A stretch of 64,000 nt of DNA from NCBI GenBank assembly GCA_032622095.1, contig CP136069.1:8760036-8824035 (forward strand). Reading direction: 5' to 3'. This DNA is from Siphonodentalium dalli (Eukaryota; Mollusca; Scaphopoda; Gadilida; Siphonodentaliidae). Under the pieces are notes generated by a model. The model saw only the letters and a program-made list of their open reading frames with translations. It was not told the DNA's origin and made no database searches. The translations under genes and the position numbers were made by a program. How positions within the stretch are numbered: the first letter of the stretch is position 1; each line of letters begins with the position of its first letter. Shown here piece by piece: positions 10,051 to 23,790 of this stretch.

Positions 10051-10720
10051 CATATTATTACTATGTTGTTCGGGCAGGCGGGGATTTTTTTTTACGGGCA
10101 CGTATGCGGGCGTGGGTTATTCATATACATTTGTTTACAGTGAATCCCCCACCCGAAAATCTCTGTTTTAGTGTTAAAAGGGGGTGGGTGTCCAAAAATG
10201 GTCGGAAACATTTGGACGCGGGTGGGTGGGGGTCCCAACAAGGGTCGAAAGTAAAAAATCAGCATACGTGCCTGAAAATGTTTTCTGACCCCCCCCCTGG
10301 AGGGCATTTACCAGTACAGGTAGTCGTGGGGTCTGTCCCAGCATATCACCTTGTAACTTGGGTGTTGATTATCAGAGTTTGTTATCTTTTGTCATGTTGA
10401 AAGCACAGGTTGGTACCTACATTAGTTAGGCTAATTATTCAAGGTATGTAACTTTGTTCCAAAATTTTGTTGCACGAGAAATGTCGATTTCATGACAAAT
10501 AGGTGTTGGACATTGATTTTTATCTATAATTGTAGATGTATAGTGCAGACATTTAGCACCTGTGTACCCAGGGGTGGACCTGGCTTAATTTTTCTGTGGT
10601 TCGATGGATCACATCCATCCTCAAGTTACTTATGTAATTTACTGGCATTTGTTTATAATGTGTAGGGGTAGATCGCTTGAGACCCTACCACAGTTCAATT
10701 CACACCAGGTTCTCAGCTTC
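10051..10720. other. Intergenic DNA with G-rich and C-rich runs
   Basis: T and G/C homopolymers occur at 10086-10094, 10178-10230 and 10290-10298. Open frames here, such as 10092-10307 on the minus strand, are created by the C-rich tracts and carry no recognisable domain. No RNA gene is seen. Confidence 0.4.
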
Positions 10721-10734
10721 AGATTACGTTGGCC

Positions 10735-10990
10735 ATGTAACTTTACGGTTAAACCGTAAATTCACATTAGGATGATGTTGTAATTTTACGATAGTTTTTC
10801 TGTCATAATATTACGATCATTTTGTAAATATACGATCACATTTGTAAATGTCAGAATAAGTTGATCTCGTAATTTTACGACAGTTACTGATGGTCCAATT
10901 GCTGCCAACAGTTTCTGTCATAATATTACGATGAATTTTTTTTGAGTGATGATCATTTACATATACCAGTATGATTTTTTTAATTACGGT
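10735..10990. repeat. TTACG-rich palindromic stretch
   Basis: A near-perfect 19-bp palindrome, TTTACGGTTAAACCGTAAA, lies near 10742-10760. The motifs GTAATTTTACGA and GTCATAATATTACGAT then recur twice each (near 10780-10815 and 10868-10935). This could be a decayed small inverted-repeat element. No boundaries could be set. Confidence 0.45.
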
Positions 10991-11300
10991 TAACTAATCA
11001 TCAAATCATACGAAATATTAACAAGCGGGCGCAAATTACGTTTACGTATCATCAAATTAGCACCTTGTTAGTTATTGGACTTGTTGAACAATCAGATACA
11101 TGTATGTTTGGGCGAGCAAAACCAGTGCAATGTCACTAATATCACCATGGTTAAGTGGTCCTGTTGATGTGCTATGGCGTTGGAGGGTCCTGCTAAATTG
11201 CTACGATGTTGGTAGTGCAAACTGATGCTGTTAAGAAATGGACCGCTATTTTTTTCGAAACCTGTTATTTTCGCGGTGTTTGCAAAATCCGAGTGAATCG
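10991..11300. other. Non-repetitive left flank of the satellite array
   Basis: This sequence leads into the array with no transposon end visible at the junction. The last bases before the first clear monomer (GAGTGAATCG at 11291-11300) may be a degenerate monomer fragment, because AAGAACAGTC follows in satellite phase. Confidence 0.5.
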
Positions 11301-13320
11301 AAGAACAGTCAGTGTCAATATGAAACATTCAAGAAAAATCAGTGTCAATATGAAACATTCGAGAACAGTCAGTGTCAATATGAAGCATTCAAGAAAAGTC
11401 AGTGTCAATATGAAGCATTTAAGAAAAGTCAGTGTCAATATGAAACATTCAAGAAAAGTCAGTGTCAATATGAAGCATTCAAGAACAGTCAGTATCAATA
11501 TGAAGCATTCAAGAAAAGTCAGTGTCAATATGAAGCATTCAAGAAAAGTCAGTGTCAATATGAAGCATTCAAGAACAGTCAGTGTCAATATGAAGCATTC
11601 AAGAAAAGTCAGTGTCAATATGAAGCATTCAAGAAAAGTCAGTGTCAATATGAAACATTCAAGAAAAGTCAGTGTCAATATGAAGCATTCAAGAACAGTC
11701 AGTGTCAATATGAAGCATTCAAGAAAAGTCAGTGTCAATATGAAGCATTCAAGAAAAGTCAGTGTCAATATGAAGCATTCAAGAACAGTCAGTGTCAATA
11801 TGAAGCATTCAAGAACAGTCAGTGTCAATATGAAGCATTCAAGAAAAGTCAGTGTCAATATGAAACATTCAAGAAACGTCAGTGTCAATATGAAACATTC
11901 AAGAAAAGTCAGTGTCAATATGAAACATTCAAGAAAAGTCAGTGTCAATATGAAACATTCCAGAAAAGTCAGTGTCAATATGAAACATTCAAGAAAAGTC
12001 AGTGTCAATATGAAACATTCAAGAAAAGTCAGTGTCAATATGAAACATTCAAGAAAAGTCAGTGTCAATATGAAACATTCCAGAAAAGTCAGTGTCAATA
12101 TAAAGCATTCAAGAAAAGTCAGTGTCAATATGAAACATTCAAGAAAAGTCAATGTCAATATGAAACATTCAAGAACAGTCAGTGTCAATATGAAACATTC
12201 AAGAAAAGTCAGTGTCAATATGAAACATTCAAGAAAAGTCAGTGTCAATATGAAACATTCAAGAAAAGTCAGTGTCAATATGAAACATTCAAGAAAAGTC
12301 AATGTCAATATGAAACATTCAAGAAAAGTCAATGTCAATATGAAACATTCAAGAAAAGTCAATGTCAATATGAAACATTCAAGAAAAGTCAGTGTCAATA
12401 TGAAACATTCAAGAACAGTCAGTGTCAATATGAAACATTCAAGAAAAGTCAATGTCAATATGAAACATTCAAGAAAAGTCAATGTCAATATGAAACATTC
12501 AAGAAAAGTCAGTGTCAATATGAAACATTCAAGAACAGTCAGTGTCAATATGAAACATTCAAGAAAAGTCAATGTCAATATGAAACATTCAAGAAAAGTC
12601 AATGTCAATATGAAACATTCAAGAAAAGTCAGTGTCAATATGAAACATTCAAGAACAGTCAGTGTCAATATGAAACATTCAAGAAAAGTCAGTGTCAATA
12701 TGAAACATTCAAGAACAGTCAGTGTCAATATGAAACATTCAAGAAAAGTCAGTGTCAATATGAAACATTCAAGAAAAGTCAATGTCAATATGAAACATTC
12801 AAGAACAGTCAGTGTCAATATGAAACATTCAAGAAAAGTCAATGTCAATATGAAACATTCAAGAACAGTCAGTGTCAATATGAAACATTCAAGAAAAGTC
12901 AATGTCAATATGAAACATTCAAGAACAGTCAGTGTCAATATGAAACATTCAAGAACAGTCAGTGTCAATATGAAACATTCAAGAACAGTCAGTGTCAATA
13001 TGAAACATTCAAGAACAGTCAGTGTCAATATGAAACATTCAAGAAAAGTCAGTGTCAATATGAAACATTCAAGAACAGTCAGTGTCAATATGAAACATTC
13101 AAGAAAAGTCAATGTCAATATGAAACATTCAAGAAAAGTCAATGTCAATATGAAACATTCAAGAAAAGTCAATGTCAATATGAAGCATTCAAGAACAGTC
13201 AGTGTCAATATGAAACATTCAAGAAAAGTCAGTGTCAATATGAAACATTCAAGAAAAGTCAGTGTCAATATGAAACATTCAAGAACAGTCAATGTCAATA
13301 TGAAACATTCAAGAAAAGTC
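11301..13320 (+). repeat. Satellite sub-block: left edge
   Basis: The first kilobase carries the most irregular monomers, for example TTCGAG near 11358, CATTTAAG near 11417, AGTATCAAT near 11491 and AAACGTC near 11876. It is rich in the position-15 G variant (GAAGC). From about 12.1 kb the position-2 A variant and the position-26 C variant take over. No partner for this sub-block was found elsewhere in the window. Higher divergence at an array edge is the usual pattern for satellites kept homogeneous by unequal exchange. Confidence 0.8.
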
Positions 13321-15180
13321 AGTGTCAATATGAAACATTCAAGAAAAGTCAGTGTCAATATGAAACATTCAAGAAAAGTCAATGTCAATATGAAACATTC
13401 AAGAACAGTCAGTGTCAATATGAAACATTCAAGAACAGTCAATGTCAATATGAAACATTCAAGAACAGTCAGTGTCAATATGAAACATTCAAGAAAAGTC
13501 AGTGTCAATATGAAACATTCAAGAAAAGTCAATGTCAATATGAAACATTCAAGAAAAGTCAATGTCAATATGAAACATTCAAGAAAAGTCAGTGTCAATA
13601 TGAAACATTCAAGAAAAGTCAGTGTCAATATGAAACATTCAAGAACAGTCAGTGTCAATATGAAACATTCAAGAAAAGTCAATGTCAATATGAAACATTC
13701 AAGAAAAGTCAGTGTCAATATGAAACATTCAAGAAAAGTCAGTGTCAATATGAAACATTCAAGAACAGTCAGTGTCAATATGAAACATTCAAGAAAAGTC
13801 AATGTCAATATGAAACATTCAAGAACAGTCAATGTCAATATGAAACATTCAAGAAAAGTCAGAGTCAATATGAAACATTCAAGAAAAGTCAATGTCAATA
13901 TGAAACATTCAAGAAAAGTCAATGTCAATATGAAACATTCAAGAACAGTCAGTGTCAATATGAAACATTCAAGAACAGTCAATGTCAATATGAAACATTC
14001 CAGAAAAGTCAATGTCAATATGAAACATTCAAGAAAAGTCAGTGTCAATATGAAACATTCAAGAAAAGTCAATGTCAATATGAAACATTCAAGAAAAGTC
14101 AATGTCAATATGAAACATTCAAGAAAAGTCAGTGTCAATATGAAACATTCAAGAAAAGTCAGTGTCAATATGAAACATTCAAGAACAGTCAGTGTCAATA
14201 TGAAACATTCAAGAAAAGTCAATGTCAATATGAAACATTCAAGAACAGTCAGTGTCAATATGAAACATTCAAGAAAAGTCAGTGTCAATATGAAACATTC
14301 AAGAAAAGTCAGTGTCAATATGAAACATTCAAGAACAGTCAGTGTCAATATGAAACATTCAAGAAAAGTCAATGTCAATATGAAACATTCAAGAACAGTC
14401 AGTGTCAATATGAAACATTCAAGAAAAGTCAGTGTCAATATGAAACATTCAAGAAAAGTCAGTGTCAATATGAAACATTCAAGAAAAGTCAATGTCAATA
14501 TGAAACATTCCAGAAAAGTCAGTGTCAATATGAAACATTCAAGAAAAGTCAATGTCAATATGAAACATTCAAGAAAAGTCAATGTCAATATGAAACATTC
14601 AAGAACAGTCAGTGTCAATATGAAACATTCAAGAACAGTCAATGTCAATATGAAACATTCAAGAACAGTCAATGTCAATATGAAACATTCAAGAACAGTC
14701 AATGTCAATATGAAACATTCCAGAAAAGTCAGTGTCAATATGAAACATTCAAGAAAAGTCAATGTCAATATGAAACATTCAAGAACAGTCAATGTCAATA
14801 TGAAACATTCCAGAAAAGTCAATGTCAATATGAAACATTCAAGAAAAGTCAGTGTCAATATGAAACATTCAAGAAAAGTCAATGTCAATATGAAACATTC
14901 AAGAAAAGTCAGTGTCAATATGAAACATTCAAGAAAAGTCAATGTCAATATGAAACATTCAAGAACAGTCAGTGTCAATATGAAACATTCAAGAAAAGTC
15001 AATGTCAATATGAAACATTCAAGAAAATTCAGTGTCAATATGAAACATTCAAGAAAAGTCAATGTCAATATGAAACATTCAAGAAAAGTCAGTGTCAATA
15101 TGAAACATTCAAGAACAGTCAGTGTCAATATGAAACATTCAAGAAAAGTCAATGTCAATATGAAACATTCAAGAAAAGTC

Positions 15181-17850
15181 AGTGTCAATATGAAACATTC
15201 AAGAAAAGTCAATGTCAATATGAAACATTCAAGAAAAGTCAGTGTCAATATGAAACATTCAAGAAAAGTCAGTGTCAATATGAAACATTCAAGAAAAGTC
15301 AGTGTCAATATGAAACATTCAAGAAAAGTCAGTGTCAATATGAAACATTCAAGAAAAGTCAATGTCAATATGAAACATTCAAGAACAGTCAGTGTCAATA
15401 TGAAACATTCAAGAAAAGTCAGTGTCAATATGAAACATTCAAGAAAAGTCAGTGTCAATATGAAACATTCAAGAAAAGTCAATGTCAATATGAAACATTC
15501 AAGAAAAGTCAGTGTCAATATGAAACATTCAAGAAAAATCAGTGTCAATATGAAACATTCAAGAAAAGTCAATGTCAATATGAAACATTCAAGAACAGTC
15601 AATGTCAATATGAAACATTCAAGAACAGTCAATGTCAATATGAAACATTCCAGAAAAGTCAATGTCAATATGAAACATTCAAGAAAAGTCAGTGTCAATA
15701 TGAAACATTCAAGAAAAGTCAATGTCAATATGAAACATTCAAGAAAAGTCAGTGTCAATATGAAACATTCAAGAAAAGTCAGTGTCAATATGAAACATTC
15801 AAGAACAGTCAGTGTCAATATGAAACATTCAAGAAAAGTCAATGTCAATATGAAACATTCAAGAACAGTCAGTGTCAATATGAAACATTCAAGAAAAGTC
15901 AGTGTCAATATGAAACATTCAAGAAAAGTCAGTGTCAATATGAAACATTCAAGAAAAGTCAATGTCAATATGAAACATTCAAGAAAAGTCAATGTCAATA
16001 TGAAACATTCAAGAAAAGTCAATGTCAATATGAAACATTCAAGAAAAGTCAGTGTCAATATGAAACATTCAAGAAAAGTCAATGTCAATATGAAACATTC
16101 AAGAAAAGTCAATGTCAATATGAAACATTCAAGAAAAGTCAGTGTCAATATGAAACATTCAAGAACAGTCAGTGTCAATATGAAACATTCAAGAAAAGTC
16201 AATGTCAATATGAAACATTCAAGAAAAGTCAATGTCAATATGAAACATTCAAGAAAAGTCAATGTCAATATGAAACATTCAAGAACAGTCAGTGTCAATA
16301 TGAAACATTCAAGAAAAGTCAATGTCAATATGAAACATTCAAGAAAAGTCAATGTCAATATGAAACATTCAAGAACAGTCAGTGTCAATATGAAACATTC
16401 AAGAAAAGTCAGTGTCAATATGAAACATTCAAGAAAAGTCAGTGTCAATATGAAACATTCAAGAACAGTCAGTGTCAATATGAAACATTCAAGAACAGTC
16501 AGTGTCAATATGAAACATTCAAGAAAAGTCAGTGTCAATATGAAACATTCAAGAAAAGTCAATGTCAATATGAAACATTCAAGAAAAGTCAGTGTCAATA
16601 TGAAACATTCAAGAAAAGTCAGTGTCAATATGAAACATTCAAGAAAAGTCAGTGTCAATATGAAACATTCAAGAAAAGTCAGTGTCAATATGAAACATTC
16701 AAGAAAAGTCAATGTCAATATGAAACATTCAAGAACAGTCAGTGTCAATATGAAACATTCAAGAAAAGTCAGTGTCAATATGAAACATTCAAGAAAAGTC
16801 AGTGTCAATATGAAACATTCAAGAAAAGTCAATGTCAATATGAAACATTCAAGAAAAGTCAGTGTCAATATGAAACATTCAAGAAAAATCAGTGTCAATA
16901 TGAAACATTCAAGAAAAGTCAATGTCAATATGAAACATTCAAGAACAGTCAATGTCAATATGAAACATTCAAGAACAGTCAATGTCAATATGAAACATTC
17001 CAGAAAAGTCAATGTCAATATGAAACATTCAAGAAAAGTCAGTGTCAATATGAAACATTCAAGAAAAGTCAATGTCAATATGAAACATTCAAGAAAAGTC
17101 AGTGTCAATATGAAACATTCAAGAAAAGTCAGTGTCAATATGAAACATTCAAGAACAGTCAGTGTCAATATGAAACATTCAAGAAAAGTCAATGTCAATA
17201 TGAAACATTCAAGAACAGTCAGTGTCAATATGAAACATTCAAGAAAAGTCAGTGTCAATATGAAACATTCAAGAAAAGTCAGTGTCAATATGAAACATTC
17301 AAGAAAAGTCAATGTCAATATGAAACATTCAAGAAAAGTCAATGTCAATATGAAACATTCAAGAAAAGTCAATGTCAATATGAAACATTCAAGAAAAGTC
17401 AGTGTCAATATGAAACATTCAAGAAAAGTCAATGTCAATATGAAACATTCAAGAAAAGTCAATGTCAATATGAAACATTCAAGAAAAGTCAGTGTCAATA
17501 TGAAACATTCAAGAACAGTCAGTGTCAATATGAAACATTCAAGAAAAGTCAATGTCAATATGAAACATTCAAGAAAAGTCAATGTCAATATGAAACATTC
17601 AAGAAAAGTCAATGTCAATATGAAACATTCAAGAACAGTCAGTGTCAATATGAAACATTCAAGAAAAGTCAATGTCAATATGAAACATTCAAGAAAAGTC
17701 AATGTCAATATGAAACATTCAAGAACAGTCAGTGTCAATATGAAACATTCAAGAAAAGTCAGTGTCAATATGAAACATTCAAGAAAAGTCAGTGTCAATA
17801 TGAAACATTCAAGAACAGTCAGTGTCAATATGAAACATTCAAGAACAGTC
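15181..17850 (+). repeat. 1350-bp tandem duplication inside HOR A copy 1
   Basis: Monomer patterns at 15181-16500 and 16531-17850 match at an offset of exactly 1350 bp (45 monomers), including the rare AAAAATC monomer at 15531 and 16881. HOR A copy 2 has only one version (AAAAATC near 27128), which accounts exactly for the shift of the copy 1 to copy 2 offset from 11597 to 10247. Confidence 0.88.
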
Positions 17851-20800
17851 AGTGTCAATATGAAACATTCAAGAACAGTCAGTGTCAATATGAAACATTC
17901 AAGAAAAGTCAATGTCAATATGAAACATTCAAGAACAGTCAGTGTCAATATGAAACATTCAAGAAAAGTCAGTGTCAATATGAAACATTCAAGAAAAGTC
18001 AATGTCAATATGAAACATTCAAGAACAGTCAGTGTCAATATGAAACATTCAAGAAAAGTCAATGTCAATATGAAACATTCAAGAACAGTCAGTGTCAATA
18101 TGAAACATTCAAGAACAGTCAGTGTCAATATGAAACATTCAAGAAAAGTCAATGTCAATATGAAACATTCAAGAACAGTCAGTGTCAATATGAAACATTC
18201 AAGAAAAGTCAATGTCAATATGAAACATTCAAGAAAAGTCAATGTCAATATGAAACATTCAAGAACAGTCAGTGTCAATATGAAACATTCAAGAACAGTC
18301 AATGTCAATATGAAACATTCAAGAACAGTCAATGTCAATATGAAACATTCAAGAAAAGTCAGTGTCAATATGAAACATTCAAGAACAGTCAATGTCAATA
18401 TGAAACATTCAAGAACAGTCAATGTCAATATGAAACATTCAAGAAAAGTCAGTGTCAATATGAAACATTCAAGAACAGTCAATGTCAATATGAAACATTC
18501 AAGAAAAGTCAGTGTCAATATGAAACATTCAAGAAAAGTCAGTGTCAATATGAAACATTCAAGAAAAATCAATGTCAATATGAAACATTCAAGAAAAGTC
18601 AGTGTCAATATGAAACATTCAAGAAAAGTCAATGTCAATATGAAACATTCAAGAACAGTCAGTGTCAATATGAAACATTCAAGAAAAGTCAATGTCAATA
18701 TGAAACATTCAAGAACAGTCAGTGTCAATATGAAACATTCAAGAAAAGTCAATGTCAATATGAAACATTCAAGAAAAGTCAGTGTCAATATGAAACATTC
18801 AAGAAAAGTCAGTGTCAATATGAAACATTCAAGAAAAGTCAGTGTCAATATGAAACATTCAAGAAAAGTGAGTGTCAATATGAAACATTCAAGAAAAGTG
18901 AGTGTCAATATGAAACATTCAAGAAAAGTCAGTGTCAATATGAAACATTCAAGAAAAGTCAGTGTCAATATGAAACATTCAAGAAAAGTCAGTGTCAATA
19001 TGAAACATTCAAGAAAAGTCAGTGTCAATATGAAACATTCAAGAAAAGTCAGTGTCAATATGAAACATTCAAGAAAAGTCAGTGTCAATATGAAACATTC
19101 AAGAAAAGTCAGTGTCAATATGAAACATTCAAGAAAAGTCAGTGTCAATATGAAACATTCAAGAAAAGTCAGTGTCAATATGAAACATTCAAGAAAAGTC
19201 AGTGTCAATATGAAACATTCAAGAAAAGTCAGTGTCAATATGAAACATTCAAGAAAAGTGAGTGTCAATATGAAACATTCAAGAAAAGTGAGTGTCAATA
19301 TGAAACATTCAAGAAAAGTCAGTGTCAATATGAAACATTCAAGAAAAGTCAGTGTCAATATGAAACATTCAAGAAAAGTCAGTGTCAATATGAAGCATTC
19401 AAGAAAAGTCAGTGTCAATATGAAGCATTCAAGAAAAGTGAGTGTCAATATGAAACATTCAAGAAAAGTCAGTGTCAATATGAAACATTCAAGAAAAGTC
19501 AGTGTCAATATGAAACATTCAAGAAAAGTCAGTGTCAATATGAAACATTCAAGAAAAGTGAGTGTCAATATGAAACAATCAAGAAAAGTAGGTGTCAATA
19601 TGAAACATTCAAGAAAAGTAGGTGTCAATATGAAACATTCAAGAAAAGTGAGTGTCAATATGAAACATTCAAGAAAAGTGAGTGTCAATATGAAACATTC
19701 AAGAAAAGTCAGTGTCAATATGAAACATTCAAGAAAAGTGAGTGTCAATATGAAACATTCAAGAAAAGTGAGTGTCAATATGAAACATTCAAGAAAAGTG
19801 AGTGTCAATATGAAACATTCAAGAAAAGTGAGTGTCAATATGAAACATTCAAGAAAAGTGAGTGTCAATATGAAACATTCAAGAAAAGTCAGTGTCAATA
19901 TGAAACATTCAAGAAAAGTCAGTGTCAATATGAAACATTCAAGAAAAGTGAGTGTCAATATGAAACATTCAAGAAAAGTCAGTGTCAATATGAAACATTC
20001 AAGAACAGTCAATGTCAATATGAAACATTCAAGAAAAGTGAGTGTCAATATGAAACATTCAAGAAAAGTCAGTGTCAATATGAAACATTCAAGAAAAGTC
20101 AGTGTCAATATGAAACATTCAAGAAAAGTGAGTGTCAATATGAAACATTCAAGAAAAGTCAGTGTCAATATGAAGCATTCAAGAAAAGTGAGTGTCAATA
20201 TGAAACATTCAAGAAAAGTGAGTGTCAATATGAAACATTCAAGAAAAGTGAGTGTCAATATGAAACATTCAAGAAAAGTGAGTGTCAATATGAAACATTC
20301 AAGAAAAGTGAGTGTCAATATGAAACATTCAAGAAAAGTGAGTGTCAATATGAAACATTCAAGAAAAGTGAGTGTCAATATGAAACATTCAAGAAAAGTC
20401 AGTGTCAATATGAAACATTCAAGAAAAGTCAGTGTCAATATGAAACATTCAAGAAAAGTGAGTGTCAATATGAAACATTCAAGAAAAATCAGTGTCAATA
20501 TGAAACATTCAAGAAAAATCAGTGTCAATATGAAACATTCAAGAAAAGTGAGTGTCAATATGAAACATTCAAGAAAAGTGAGTGTCAATATGAAACATTC
20601 AAGAAAAGTCAGTGTCAATATGAAACATTCAAGAAAAGTGAGTGTCAATATGAAACATTCAAGAAAAGTGAGTGTCAATATGAAACATTCAAGAAAAGTC
20701 AGTGTCAATATGAAGCATTCAAGAAAAGTGAGTGTCAATATGAAACATTCAAGAAAAGTGAGTGTCAATATGAAACATTCAAGAAAAGTGAGTGTCAATA

Positions 20801-22550
20801 TGAAACATTCAAGAAAAGTGAGTGTCAATATGAAACATTCAAGAAAAGTGAGTGTCAATATGAAACATTCAAGAAAAGTGAGTGTCAATATGAAACATTC
20901 AAGAAAAGTGAGTGTCAATATGAAACATTCAAGAAAAGTGAGTGTCAATATGAAACATTCAAGAAAAGTCAGTGTCAATATGAAACATTCAAGAAAAGTC
21001 AGTGTCAATATGAAACATTCAAGAAAAGTCAGTGTCAATATGAAACATTCAAGAAAAGTCAGTGTCAATATGAAACATTCAAGAAAAGTCAGTGTCAATA
21101 TGAAACATTCAAGAAAAGTCAGTGTCAATATGAAACATTCAAGAAAAGTCAATGTCAATATGAAACATTCAAGAAAAGTCAGTGTCAATATGAAACATTC
21201 AAGAAAAGTCAGTGTCAATATGAAACATTCAAGAAAAGTCAGTGTCAATATGAAACATTCAAGAAAAGTCAGTGTCAATATGAAACATTCAAGAAAAGTC
21301 AGTGTCAATATGAAACATTCAAGAAAAGTCAGTGTCAATATGAAACATTCAAGAAAAGTCAATGTCAATATGAAACATTCAAGAAAAGTCAGTGTCAATA
21401 TGAAACATTCAAGAAAAGTCAATGTCAATATGAAACATTCAAGAAAAGTCAGTGTCAATATGAAACATTCAAGAAAAGTCAGTGTCAATATGAAACATTC
21501 AAGAAAAGTGAGTGTCAATATGAAACATTCAAGAAAAGTGAGTGTCAATATGAAACATTCAAGAAAAGTGAGTGTCAATATGAAACATTCAAGAAAAGTG
21601 AGTGTCAATATGAAACATTCAAGAAAAGTCAGTGTCAATATGAAACATTCAAGAAAAGTGAGTGTCAATATGAAACATTCAAGAAAAGTGAGTGTCAATA
21701 TGAAACATTCAAGAAAAGTGAGTGTCAATATGAAACATTCAAGAAAAGTCAGTGTCAATATGAAACATTCAAGAAAAGTGAGTGTCAATATGAAACATTC
21801 AAGAAAAGTGAGTGTCAATATGAAACATTCAAGAAAAGTCAGTGTCAATATGAAACATTCAAGAAAAGTGAGTGTCAATATGAAACATTCAAGAAAAGTC
21901 AATGTCAATATGAAACATTCAAGAAAAGTCAGTGTCAATATGAAACATTCAAGAAAAGTGAGTGTCAATATGAAACATTCAAGAAAAGTCAGTGTCAATA
22001 TGAAACATTCAAGAAAAGTGAGTGTCAATATGAAACATTCAAGAAAAGTCAATGTCAATATGAAACATTCAAGAAAAGTCAGTGTCAATATGAAACATTC
22101 AAGAAAAGTCAGTGTCAATATGAAACATTCAAGAAAAGTGAGTGTCAATATGAAACATTCAAGAAAAGTCAATGTCAATATGAAACATTCAAGAAAAGTC
22201 AATGTCAATATGAAACATTCAAGAAAAGTGAGTGTCAATATGAAACATTCAAGAAAAGTGAGTGTCAATATGAAACATTCAAGAAAAGTCAGTGTCAATA
22301 TGAAACATTCAAGAAAAGTCAGTGGCAATATGAAACATTCAAGAAAAGTGAGAGTCAATATGAAACATTCAAGAAAAGTCAATGTCAATATGAAACATTC
22401 AAGAAAAGTGAGTGTCAATATGAAACATTCAAGAAAAGTCAGTGTCAATATGAAACATTCAAGAAAAGTCAGTGTCAATATGAAACATTCAAGAAAAGTC
22501 AATGTCAATATGAAACATTCAAGAAAAGTCAATGTCAATATGAAACATTC

Positions 22551-22567
22551 AAGAAAATGAAACATTC
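22551..22567 (+). repeat. 17-bp truncated monomer, first occurrence
   Basis: AAGAAAATGAAACATTC lacks 13 bases of the normal unit. It changes the array phase by 13 bp and switches the plus-strand reading frame. An identical truncation occurs at 32828, which makes it an anchor for HOR A. Confidence 0.95.
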
Positions 22568-22599
22568 AAGAAAAGTCAATGTCAATATGAAACATTCAA

Positions 22600-23790
22600 G
22601 AAAAGTCAGTGTCAATATGAAACATTCAAGAAAAGTGAGTGTCAATATGAAACATTCAAGAAAAGTGAGTGTCAATATGAAACATTCAAGAAAAGTGAGT
22701 GTCAATATGAAACATTCAAGAAAAGTGAGTGTCAATATGAAACATTCAAGAAAAGTCAATGTCTATATGAAACATTCAAGAAAAGTCAGTGTCAATATGA
22801 AACATTCAAGAAAAGTCAATGTCAATATGAAACATTCAAGAAAAGTCAATGTCAATATGAAACATTCAAGAAAAGTCAATGTCAATATGAAACATTCAAG
22901 AAAAGTCAGTGTCAATATGAAACATTCAAGAAAAGTCAATGTCAATATGAAACATTCAAGAAAAGTCAATGTCAATATGAAACATTCAAGAAAAGTCAAT
23001 GTCAATATGAAACATTCAAGAAAAGTCAGTGTCAATATGAAACATTCAAGAAAAGTGAGTGTCAATATGAAACATTCAAGAAAAGTGAGTGTCAATATGA
23101 AACATTCAAGAAAAGTGAGTGTCAATATGAAACATTCAAGAAAAGTGAGTGTCAATATGAAACATTCAAGAAAAGTCAATGTCTATATGAAACATTCAAG
23201 AAAAGTCAGTGTCAATATGAAACATTCAAGAAAAGTCAATGTCAATATGAAACATTCAAGAAAAGTCAATGTCAATATGAAACATTCAAGAAAAGTCAAT
23301 GTCAATATGAAACATTCAAGAAAAGTCAGTGTCAATATGAAACATTCAAGAAAAGTCAATGTCAATATGAAACATTCAAGAAAAGTCAATGTCAATATGA
23401 AACATTCAAGAAAAGTCAATGTCAATATGAAACATTCAAGAAAAGTCAGTGTCAATATGAAACATTCAAGAAAAGTGAGTGTCAATATGAAACATTCAAG
23501 AAAAGTCAGTGTCAATATGAAACATTCAAGAAAAGTCAGTGTCAATATGAAACATTCAAGAAAAGTGAGTGTCAATATGAAACATTCAAGAAAAGTGAGT
23601 GTCAATATGAAACATTCAAGAAAAGTGAGTGTCAATATGAAACATTCAAGAAAAGTCAATGTCAATATGAAACATTCCAGAAAAGTCAGTGTCAATATGA
23701 AACATTCAAGAAAAGTGAGTGTCAATATGAAACATTCAAGAAAAGTGAGTGTCAATATGAAACATTCAAGAAAAGTCAATGTCTATATGA
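22600..23790 (+). repeat. 420-bp extra segment marked by GTCTATATG monomers in HOR A copy 1
   Basis: The rare GTCTATATG monomer occurs three times in copy 1 (T at 22764, 23184 and 23784; spacings 420 and 600) but twice in copy 2 (33041 and 33641; spacing 600). Fourteen monomers were gained in copy 1 or lost in copy 2. Confidence 0.85.

Noticed and set aside
10092-10307. Minus-strand proline-rich open frame
   Set aside because: The prolines come from C-homopolymer tracts; there is no recognisable domain and low-complexity DNA explains it.
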